NCBI GenBank assembly: GCA_003550945.1
Contig: PULL01000026.1
Coordinates: 1-5,130, forward strand
DNA length: 5,130 nt
Reading direction: 5' to 3'
Source of the DNA: Thioalkalivibrio sp.
GTDB taxonomy: Bacteria > Pseudomonadota > Gammaproteobacteria > Ectothiorhodospirales > Ectothiorhodospiraceae
Made by a program: the position numbers and the translations under genes. Shown here piece by piece: positions 1 to 5,130 of this stretch; position 1 is the first letter of the stretch, and each line of letters starts with the position of its first letter. The notes beneath the pieces are model-generated. The model did no database searches, was not told where the DNA came from, and saw nothing but the letters and a program-made list of their open reading frames with translations.

Positions 1-864
1 CACCGCGACCGGGCCGAGATCGAGTCATTTCTGGCACAGGTGGCGGAACGCCTGAACGAGATCGACGCCGTTTTCCGCGAGAGCCTTGCAAGCCGGCGGG
101 AAGGCTACGAGGAAGGACAGGCGCTCGGCAGGAAGGTCGACGACCAGGTCAACGAGATCGAGGCTTCGGTCGGTCGGTCGCAGGACCTCGAATCGCTCAA
201 GGGCGCGCTGCGGCAACGCATCGACGTGATCCGCTCGCATATGCGCCAGTACCGGGAGAGCGAAGAGCAGCGTCTGGCGGAGGCGGAGCGCCAGGTCGAG
301 CGGCTGAACGACCGGCTGCAGAGCGTGCAGCATGAATCCGACGAACTCAGGCGGCGGTTGAAGGAAGAACGCGACCTCGCGATGGTGGACCCGCTCACCG
401 GTATCGCGAACCGCTTTGCCTACAACGAGCGGCTCGAGCTTGAAGTCGCGCGCTGGAAGCGCTATCGCTCGCCGCTGACGCTGGCCGTCTGGGACATCGA
501 CCGTTTCAAGGACGTGAACGACCGGTATGGCCACCAGGCCGGCGACAAGGCGCTGACACTGATCGCGCAACTGATCCGCAGGCACATCCGCGAGACGGAC
601 TTCGTCGCCCGCTACGGTGGCGAGGAGTTCGTGCTGCTGCTGCCCGAAACCGCGCTTAACGAGGGGGCCGCCGCCGCAGAGCACATCCGGCGGGAGGTGA
701 TGGACTGCGGTTTTCACTACCAGGGGGAGCCGGTACCCATCACCATTTCCTGCGGCATGAGCGAATTTCGCGACGGCGACACGGGGCAGGAGGTGTTCGG
801 CCGCGCGGACGCTGCGCTCTATCGCGCCAAGGCCCAGGGCCGCAACCGCTGCGTGACCGACTGA
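1..864 (+). CDS. Diguanylate cyclase (GGDEF domain), 5'-truncated by window edge
   Basis: This protein should condense two GTP into the second messenger c-di-GMP in the cytoplasm. The frame is open from base 1, so the 287 residues seen are only the C-terminal part; a GTG at 40 exists but is probably internal. Numbering from base 1, residues 1-70 look helical, and about 75-127 is a strongly charged coiled coil (many E, R, Q) leading into DPLTG at 130-134, the usual entry to a GGDEF domain. The metal-binding region DID is at 165-167, followed by FKDVND. The active-site motif is GGEEF (206-210, bases 616-630), an accepted active variant. An RETD sequence at 197-200 lies five residues before it and fits the RxxD product-inhibition site. 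No membrane segment is visible in this part. The sensory domain, if any, lies outside the window. The active cyclase prediction is strong; the input signal is unknown. Confidence 0.95.
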   Translation, partial: HRDRAEIESFLAQVAERLNEIDAVFRESLASRREGYEEGQALGRKVDDQVNEIEASVGRSQDLESLKGALRQRIDVIRSHMRQYRESEEQRLAEAERQVERLNDRLQSVQHESDELRRRLKEERDLAMVDPLTGIANRFAYNERLELEVARWKRYRSPLTLAVWDIDRFKDVNDRYGHQAGDKALTLIAQLIRRHIRETDFVARYGGEEFVLLLPETALNEGAAAAEHIRREVMDCGFHYQGEPVPITISCGMSEFRDGDTGQEVFGRADAALYRAKAQGRNRCVTD

Positions 865-875
865 CGTTACGGCAC

Positions 876-896
876 CGGCCGCGCACGCGGCTGTTT
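876..896 (+). terminator. Weak terminator-like hairpin after the cyclase gene
   Basis: Twelve bases after the cyclase stop, CGGCCGC and GCGGCTG-type arms (876-882 with 887-893, including one G-T wobble) can form a GC-rich stem around a four-base loop, followed by only three T residues at 894-896. Position and shape suit an intrinsic terminator, but the T tract is short, so it may be inefficient or only a transcript-end hairpin. Confidence 0.35.
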
Positions 897-909
897 GATC
901 TCGCAGGCA

Positions 910-935
910 GGGGACAGATGTGCAAATCCGTCCCC
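910..935. repeat. REP-like imperfect palindrome (GGGGAC...GTCCCC)
   Basis: The arms at 910-919 and 926-935 are inverted copies that match at nine of ten positions (one A/C mismatch) around a six-base loop. Palindromes that start GGGGACAGAT and end in GTCCCC occur as dispersed intergenic repeats in many proteobacteria, from general knowledge. It lies between two complete coding regions and is not followed by a T tract, so a repeat is more likely than a terminator, though a role in transcript end protection is possible. One-arm relatives occur at 1011-1021 and 1681-1691. Confidence 0.5.
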
Positions 936-949
936 GGGGTGCGGACCGG

Positions 950-979
950 TTGACGCTCGTTCCCTCGGGCCCTTACCTT
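950..979 (+). promoter_or_regulatory. Poor candidate promoter for the nitroreductase gene
   Basis: TTGACG at 950-955 matches the sigma-70 -35 consensus at five of six bases. The best -10 at a suitable distance is TACCTT (974-979, 18-base spacer), which matches only three of six. The location, about 75 bases before the start codon, is sensible. The poor -10 makes this a guess. Confidence 0.2.
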
Positions 980-1010
980 ACCGGCACCATCACGCGGGGG
1001 CGGCTGCACG

Positions 1011-1021
1011 AATCGGTCCCC
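1011..1021. repeat. Single-arm relative of the REP-like palindrome
   Basis: AATCGGTCCCC at 1011-1021 differs by one base from AATCCGTCCCC at 925-935, the right arm of the nearby palindrome. It has no matching left arm next to it. It could be a decayed copy of the repeat, or chance in GC-rich DNA; it sits just before the ribosome binding site of the next gene. Confidence 0.25.
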
Positions 1022-1054
1022 GCGGGAAACCACCGAAGGCAAAGGATCTGACCC

Positions 1055-1645
1055 ATGAGTGATCGCATCGACGCCAAGGCCCTGGACCAATTGTTCTTCG
1101 AGGCCCGCACCCACAACGAGTGGCAGGACCGCCCGGTGAGCGACGAACTGTTGCAGGAGCTCTTCGACACGCTGCGCTGGGCGCCGACCAGCGCCAACTG
1201 CAGCCCGGCCCGAATCGTCTTCGTGAAAAGCCCCGAGGCCAAGGCCCGCCTGCTGCCCGCCCTGATCGAGGGCAACGTGGAGAAGACGCGGACCGCACCG
1301 GTAACCGCGATCATCGGACACGACCTGGAGTTCCATGAGCAGCTTCCGCGCCTGTTCCCGCATACGGACGCGCGCTCCTGGTTCGTCGGGAACCAGCCGC
1401 TGATCGAGGCCACCGCGTTCCGTAACGGCACGTTACAAGGTGCGTACCTGATCCTCGCAGCCCGAGCGCTGGGCCTCGACTGCGGACCGATGTCGGGCTT
1501 CGATGCCGACAAGGTCAACGAGGCTTTCTTCCCGGACAGCAGTGTCCGCGTCAACTTCCTCTGCAACCTCGGCTACGGCCGCCCCGAGGCACTGTTCCCG
1601 CGCAGCCCGCGCTTCAGCTTCGAAGACGTCTGCCGGATCGAATAG
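1055..1645 (+). CDS. Nitroreductase-family protein, RutE / malonic semialdehyde reductase type
   Basis: The complete 196-residue protein has the same length as E. coli RutE and, from memory of that sequence, resembles it over its whole length. RutE reduces malonic semialdehyde to 3-hydroxypropionate with NAD(P)H at the end of the Rut pyrimidine-degradation route; this family is FMN-dependent and usually dimeric and cytoplasmic. Family hallmarks seen here are EARTHN (16-21), PTSANCSPAR (44-53), FPHTDARSWF (101-110), AFRN (121-124), GPMSGFD (144-150) and NLGYG (171-175). The ATG at 1055 is supported by AAAGGA at 1041-1046, eight bases upstream, and by alignment of the N-terminus with the family. 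No other rut gene is in the window, so the natural substrate may differ; homologues are often annotated only as putative NAD(P)H nitroreductase. Family assignment is firm, substrate is not. Confidence 0.93.
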   Translation: MSDRIDAKALDQLFFEARTHNEWQDRPVSDELLQELFDTLRWAPTSANCSPARIVFVKSPEAKARLLPALIEGNVEKTRTAPVTAIIGHDLEFHEQLPRLFPHTDARSWFVGNQPLIEATAFRNGTLQGAYLILAARALGLDCGPMSGFDADKVNEAFFPDSSVRVNFLCNLGYGRPEALFPRSPRFSFEDVCRIE

Positions 1646-1680
1646 CCGGGCGGAGAATCCCGGAGAGCGGGAGAGAGTCA

Positions 1681-1691
1681 AAATCCGTCCC
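1681..1691. repeat. 11-base direct repeat shared with the upstream gap
   Basis: AAATCCGTCCC at 1681-1691 is identical to 924-934 inside the REP-like palindrome. Both copies lie in the gaps flanking the nitroreductase gene. The second copy lacks the GGGGAC left arm. It may be a fragment of the same repeat family or a chance match. Confidence 0.3.
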
Positions 1692-1721
1692 GCGAGGCCC
1701 AAACGGATGGGCCCGAATCCG
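1683..1721 (+). promoter_or_regulatory. Overlapping alternative hairpins before the DUF2868 gene
   Basis: The segment ACGGAT at 1703-1708 can pair with ATCCGT at 1683-1688, or its last five bases (1704-1708) with ATCCG at 1717-1721. A third stem, GGCCC 1696-1700 with GGGCC 1709-1713, competes with both. Competing stems are typical of leader-RNA switches, but each stem here is only five or six pairs and no T tract follows. No known riboswitch class is recognised. This may simply be GC-rich self-complementarity. Confidence 0.2.
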
Positions 1722-1755
1722 CCTGCGCCAAATCTGATATCTTCGCAGGGCATCG

Positions 1756-3261
1756 ATGCCGACACTGCGTCAGACTGCGGATTTCGCCTTCGTGACCACT
1801 GCCATCACCCCCGTACGCCAGCGCCTCGTCGCGGAGGCGCTGCGCCTGGAGGAAGACCGACTTGGCCGGATCCTGGACGATCCGGTGGCGGATGCGCGTG
1901 CCCGCGAGGCGGGGGGCGACTTTGAACAGCGGGTGGTGCGGCGGGCCGCGGAAACCGCGTCCGGGAAACGCTTCGCCGCGACCCTCGATGGCCTGGTGCA
2001 GATCCGTTTCTGGCTGGTACTGCTGGCGCTGGGCCTTGCGTTGCTGGCTGGCCTGGGCGCCGCGGCCGCCGTGTTCGGCCAGGATGCGACGGTCAACATC
2101 GGCTGGGCGCTCGCTGCGCTGCTGGGGCTGCAACTGCTGATGCTGCTGCTCTGGGTGGGGTTCACGCTCTACCGTCCGCGCGGAGGCGGCGGTGCGCTCG
2201 GCCGGGCGGCGCTGGCGGCGGCCCACGCCCTTGGCAGGCGGCTTTCCAGGCGGCCCGACTCCGCCGTTGTTCTGTCCGCGAGTGTCGGTCTGTTGCGCCA
2301 GGGCGGTCTGGGGCGCTGGATCGCCAGCGCCCTCACGCATGGGCTCTGGGCGGCGTTCTGCCTGGGCGCGTTGGTCGGCTCGGTGTTCGCGCTGAGCGTG
2401 CGGCAATACGAGTTTGTCTGGGGCACGACGCTGCTGACCGAGGAGAGCTTCGTTGCGATGGTCGGAATGCTCGGAGCCCCAGCGCAGTGGCTGGGCTGGC
2501 CCGTGCCGGACGAGCAGGTGGTGCGCGCGAGCCGCATCGGGCTCGAAGGAGCCGTCGGGCGCGAATTGTGGTCAGGACTGCTGCTGGCCTCGTTGCTGTT
2601 CTACGGACTGCTCCCGCGAACGCTGTTGGCCGGGATCAGCCTGCTGCTGGTGCGACGTGCAGCTGGGAAGCTGCGCCTGGACACGAGCCTTCCCGGCTAC
2701 GCACGTCTGTCGGAACGGTTGAGCCCCCGCGCGCGCTCGATCGGCGTATTGGATCCCCGTCCGGTCGAGCAGCAGGGCCCGGACAGACCTCCGAGGGGCC
2801 GGCCGGCGCCCGTGACTGGAGTCGCGCTGCTGATCGGGCTGGAACTGGAGCGGGGCACCGGGGATTGGCCGCCACGCGTGGCCGGGGTGGATTGGATCCC
2901 CCTGGGCCGGGCGGACGATCGCAGCCAGCGGCGTGACGTGCTCTCGGCCCTCAGGGCCCGAAGCGAGCCGCCCGGGGTGGTGCTGGTCGTCTGCTCGCTG
3001 GCCCGGACCCCGGATCGGGGCGCCGAGCGGTTCTTCTCGACCTTGCGCGAGCAAACGCACGCCCCCGTCTGGGCCGTGCTCGACGAGGGCAGGCAGTTGG
3101 CCGCGCGCGGCGGGGCGCGGGCCTTGCGGGTCCGGCAGTGGCAGCAGGCGGGCACCCGCGCCGGTGTCGACTACGTGCTCGAGGCTGAACTCGACGATGC
3201 CGGTCACCCGGGCACTCGGGAGCTGGTGGAGCTCTTGGGGCATGCGGGGGAGAGCGGATGA
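1756..3261 (+). CDS. DUF2868-type integral membrane protein
   Basis: The 501-residue protein has a charged soluble N-terminus (1-80), hydrophobic segments at about 85-108, 115-139, 193-214 and 271-299, and a soluble C-terminal region of about 200 residues. The stretch around 195-250, with a His and Trp at the start of the third segment, then QYEFVWGTTLL (217-227) and a WLGWPVP motif, is what I recognise as characteristic of DUF2868, a family of unknown function. The C-terminal part (355-495) alternates hydrophobic strands (VALLIGLELE, GVVLVVCSLA, VWAVLD) with helices, which suggests an alpha/beta fold, with no P-loop. ATG 1756 is the first start after an in-frame TGA at 1735, with AGGG five bases before it. 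The stop overlaps the next start, so it is co-translated with the GTPase and probably anchors or senses for it in the inner membrane; that role is inferred. Confidence 0.88.
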   Translation: MPTLRQTADFAFVTTAITPVRQRLVAEALRLEEDRLGRILDDPVADARAREAGGDFEQRVVRRAAETASGKRFAATLDGLVQIRFWLVLLALGLALLAGLGAAAAVFGQDATVNIGWALAALLGLQLLMLLLWVGFTLYRPRGGGGALGRAALAAAHALGRRLSRRPDSAVVLSASVGLLRQGGLGRWIASALTHGLWAAFCLGALVGSVFALSVRQYEFVWGTTLLTEESFVAMVGMLGAPAQWLGWPVPDEQVVRASRIGLEGAVGRELWSGLLLASLLFYGLLPRTLLAGISLLLVRRAAGKLRLDTSLPGYARLSERLSPRARSIGVLDPRPVEQQGPDRPPRGRPAPVTGVALLIGLELERGTGDWPPRVAGVDWIPLGRADDRSQRRDVLSALRARSEPPGVVLVVCSLARTPDRGAERFFSTLREQTHAPVWAVLDEGRQLAARGGARALRVRQWQQAGTRAGVDYVLEAELDDAGHPGTRELVELLGHAGESG

Positions 3262-4664
3262 GCGCGATGCTCAAGGTGGTGGTGGTCGGACACACCAACA
3301 CTGGCAAGACGTCGCTTTTGCGGACGCTCTCCCGTGACGAGCGCTTTGGGGAGGTCTCCGATGAGCCGGCCACGACACGGCAGGTGGAGGGCATCCAGCT
3401 GCTGCTGTCCGACGGAGAGCCGGTGATGGTGCTGCTGGACACCCCGGGGCTGGAGGATCCGGACGGCGTGCTCGATGCGCTGGACCGGCACGCCGGCACC
3501 GAGCGGTTCGACATGCCCGAGCGCGTGCGCCGCTTTCTCGACTCTCCCGAGGCCACGACCCACTACGAGCAGGAGGCCAAGGTCCTGCGCCAGATGCTGG
3601 AGTGTGACTCGGCAATCTACGTGATCGACTGCCGGGAACCCGTGCTCGGCAAGTATCGCGAGGAACTCACGATCCTCACCTACTGCGCGATTCCGGTATT
3701 GCCGGTGCTGAATTTCGTGGCAAGCCCGGCGAGCCGCGAGAGCGAGTGGCGCGAACAGTTGGCCCGGCTGAACCTGCACGCGGTGGTGGCCTTCGACACC
3801 GTGGTGTTCGACGAGGCGGGCGAGCGCCGGCTCTACGAGAAGCTGCGCACGCTGCTCGATGCGTTCGACGGATCCCTGCGGCGCTTGATCGAGGACCGGC
3901 GGCAGCAGGGCGAGTGGCTACGCCGCGCCGCCGCGGAATACCTCGCCGAGTTGCTGATCGATACCGCTGGCTGCCTGCGCGTGATCCCCGGGGATCTCGA
4001 GCCCAAGAAGCTGCGGGAGATGATCCTGCGCAACCAGGACGCGGTGCGCCAGCGCGAGCAACGCAGCGTCGACGCGCTGCTGCGGCTGTTCCGGTTCAGC
4101 AGCCGGCACTACGAGCACCAGCACCTACCCCTGGTGAACGGTTCCTGGGGCATGGATCTCTTCAACCCGGATGCACTGAAACACTACGGTATCCGAATGG
4201 GCGGAGGCGCCGCGGCCGGCGCCGCAGCAGGGGCCGCCGTCGATGCGGCGACTCTTGGGGTCACGCTGGGCGTCGGCACGCTGACAGGAACCGCGATCGG
4301 CGCGCTGCTCGGCACCTCGGTCCCGCTCCGGCAGCGGATCTGGGGACGATTGCACGGGTTCTCGGAGTGGCGGGTATCGGACGACACCCTGCGTCTGCTG
4401 CTGCTGCGCCAGATGGCGCTGATCCGCGCCCTGTTGCAGCGTGGGCACGCGGCGCAGGCGCCATTGGCCGGAGGGGAGGCAACGGAGGCGCGCTGGACTC
4501 GAGAGCCCTTGCCGGCACCGGTGCGCGAAGCGCGCCTGAAGCCGCGCTGGTCACGTCTCAATGCGGAAATCTTCGACCCCGCCCGCAGTGACCGCCAGGT
4601 CGCGGTCCAGCGCCTGACCGAGGAGATCCTCGCCGCACTGGCCGAGGAAGAGGGCAGGCGCTAA
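3258..4664 (+). CDS. GTPase with DUF3482 C-terminal domain
   Basis: This 468-residue protein is a TRAFAC-type (Era-like) P-loop GTPase. The P-loop GHTNTGKTS is at 11-19, a switch I threonine pair at 39-40, and DTPG at 61-64. The expected NKxD motif is replaced by LNFVAS (151-156), and the distance from DTPG to this point is about 90 residues, longer than in small GTPases, because of an insert rich in charged residues near 65-115. Residues 200-300 are helical and charged; 311-352 is a glycine/alanine-rich segment resembling a glycine zipper, which could be a membrane-associating hairpin; 370-468 is helical. The region after the GTPase domain fits DUF3482, of unknown function. GGAG at 3249-3252 lies five bases before ATG 3258; a second in-frame ATG is at 3267. 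It overlaps the DUF2868 gene by ATGA and likely works with it at the membrane. Confidence 0.9.
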   Translation: MSAMLKVVVVGHTNTGKTSLLRTLSRDERFGEVSDEPATTRQVEGIQLLLSDGEPVMVLLDTPGLEDPDGVLDALDRHAGTERFDMPERVRRFLDSPEATTHYEQEAKVLRQMLECDSAIYVIDCREPVLGKYREELTILTYCAIPVLPVLNFVASPASRESEWREQLARLNLHAVVAFDTVVFDEAGERRLYEKLRTLLDAFDGSLRRLIEDRRQQGEWLRRAAAEYLAELLIDTAGCLRVIPGDLEPKKLREMILRNQDAVRQREQRSVDALLRLFRFSSRHYEHQHLPLVNGSWGMDLFNPDALKHYGIRMGGGAAAGAAAGAAVDAATLGVTLGVGTLTGTAIGALLGTSVPLRQRIWGRLHGFSEWRVSDDTLRLLLLRQMALIRALLQRGHAAQAPLAGGEATEARWTREPLPAPVREARLKPRWSRLNAEIFDPARSDRQVAVQRLTEEILAALAEEEGRR

Positions 4665-4707
4665 AGCAGGAATCACGGCGTTTTCCCCTCTCCCGCTTGC
4701 GGTTCCT

Positions 4708-4992
4708 CTACATTTCCGACACCTTCCCAGCGCCATTCTCCCGGCGTCTGTCCCGGATTTCCTTCACCCGCTCCACGCCCTTGATGCGCTGGGCGTGCAC
4801 CACGTCGAGCTTGCCTTCGAGTTCCCTGCGCTCGTCGTCGTCCAATTCCGCTGCCAGTTCTTCCCTCAGGTCCTGTTCCTTTTTCTTGAGCTTCTTGAGC
4901 ACTTTGCGGATGTGCTCGAGCTCTTCGCGCTGGGTGGTCTGATCCTTGTTCATGAAATCCGTCAGTTTGGCCAGGAGTTTCTTGGTCTTCAT
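4708..4992 (-). CDS. Small highly charged coiled-coil protein, unknown function
   Basis: The 94-residue product is almost entirely polar, rich in Lys, Arg and Glu, with a lysine-rich start (MKTKKLLAKL), a long predicted helix from about 18 to 58 (heptad-like spacing of Leu and Ile in LEHIRKVLKKLKKKEQDL), and a second helix around 60-85 containing KLDVVHAQRIKG. There is no signal peptide or membrane segment, so it should be cytoplasmic. I do not recognise a named family, although short conserved proteins beginning MKTKK and ending with a VVHAQR-type motif seem familiar from Gammaproteobacteria. GGGGAG lies eight bases before the ATG, and the start codon overlaps the stop of the upstream gene (ATGA), which argues that it is a real, co-translated gene. 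It runs towards the GTPase gene and stops 43 bases from it. A structural or adaptor role is possible but unproven. Confidence 0.8.
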   Translation of the reverse strand: MKTKKLLAKLTDFMNKDQTTQREELEHIRKVLKKLKKKEQDLREELAAELDDDERRELEGKLDVVHAQRIKGVERVKEIRDRRRENGAGKVSEM

Positions 4993-5130
4993 GGGCGCGT
5001 CTCCCCGGTGGCGCGGTCACTGGGCTCCGAACTGCGGGCGATGCGCTCGATATCGCGATCATCAAGCGCGAGAGTCGCGTCCGTGATGCGGTCGGCGGGC
5101 TCGTCGGACAACAGCAGGGTTCTGGCGGCG
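4989..5130 (-). CDS. C-terminal end of an unidentified gene, cut by window edge
   Basis: Reading leftward from base 5129, an uninterrupted frame gives 46 residues ending ...SDRATGETRP and a TGA at 4991-4989. That TGA overlaps the ATG of the small coiled-coil gene, giving the same four-base overlap seen elsewhere in the window. The visible part is acidic and helical-looking (LLLSDEPADRITDATLALDD, then RDIERIARSS) with a polar tail. The other frames offer no better continuation: one has an in-frame stop within about 70 bases of the edge. Too little is present to name a family. The two genes probably form an operon, so identifying this one would give the best clue to the function of the small protein. 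Confidence 0.6.
   Translation of the reverse strand, partial: AARTLLLSDEPADRITDATLALDDRDIERIARSSEPSDRATGETRP

Noticed and set aside
25..717. Minus-strand open frame of 230 residues opposite the cyclase
   Set aside because: The plus-strand frame carries the full set of GGDEF motifs; the opposite frame is a by-product of high third-position GC.
1712..1740. Possible sigma-70 promoter with TGATAT as -10 before the DUF2868 gene
   Set aside because: The -10 matches only three of six bases and nothing like a -35 lies at the right distance.
1678..2406. Long minus-strand open frame opposite the DUF2868 gene
   Set aside because: Its product is rich in Gln, Arg, Pro and Ala with no domain-like pattern, as expected of the antisense of a GC-rich gene, and the plus-strand frame has clear family motifs.
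3746..4591. Plus-strand open frame of 281 residues inside the GTPase gene
   Set aside because: It is extremely rich in Arg, Gly and Ala and overlaps the GTPase and DUF3482 coding region in another frame; no motif or ribosome site supports it.
4665..4707. Possible bidirectional terminator in the convergent gap
   Set aside because: Only a three- or four-pair stem (CCGCTTGCGG at 4693-4702) and a distant five-base inverted repeat are present, with no T tract after a stem on either strand.
4673..5065. Minus-strand open frame of 130 residues overlapping the small coiled-coil gene
   Set aside because: Low-complexity Gly/Arg/Gln composition and no good ribosome site; the 94-residue frame has a Shine-Dalgarno sequence, an ATGA overlap and a coherent coiled-coil pattern.

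Overview
The window is high-GC, densely coded bacterial DNA with short gaps, ATGA-type overlaps between genes and Shine-Dalgarno-like sequences before most starts. Protein types (a GGDEF cyclase, a RutE-type nitroreductase, a DUF2868 membrane protein followed by a DUF3482 GTPase) and a small REP-like GGGGAC/GTCCCC palindrome point to a Gammaproteobacterium. A purple-sulfur or Ectothiorhodospiraceae-like lineage is possible, but that placement is an inference. I see no plasmid, phage, transposase, tRNA, rRNA or CRISPR signal.

Layout: (1) 1-864, plus strand: the C-terminal 287 residues of a diguanylate cyclase, cut by the window's left edge. (2) 865-1054: a 190-base gap with a weak terminator-like hairpin, a REP-like imperfect palindrome and a poor candidate promoter. 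(3) 1055-1645, plus: a complete RutE-like nitroreductase. (4) 1646-1755: a 110-base gap with several mutually exclusive short inverted repeats and an 11-base motif also found in the previous gap. (5) 1756-3261 and 3258-4664, plus: a DUF2868-type membrane protein and a DUF3482-type GTPase, overlapping by ATGA and almost certainly co-translated. (6) 4665-4707: a 43-base convergent gap. (7) 4708-4992, minus: a 94-residue highly charged coiled-coil protein, itself overlapping by ATGA the end of an unidentified minus-strand gene that runs off the right edge (4989-5130).

The cyclase would make c-di-GMP, and the nitroreductase-family enzyme is probably a flavin-dependent reductase of a small aldehyde or similar substrate; nothing ties either to its neighbours. 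The most interesting unit is the membrane protein and GTPase pair. The GTPase has clear P-loop and DTPG motifs but no NKxD base-recognition motif, and it carries a glycine/alanine-rich segment that could insert in a membrane. Its partner has about four membrane segments and a soluble alpha/beta-looking C-terminal domain. Together they look like an uncharacterised nucleotide-controlled membrane complex.
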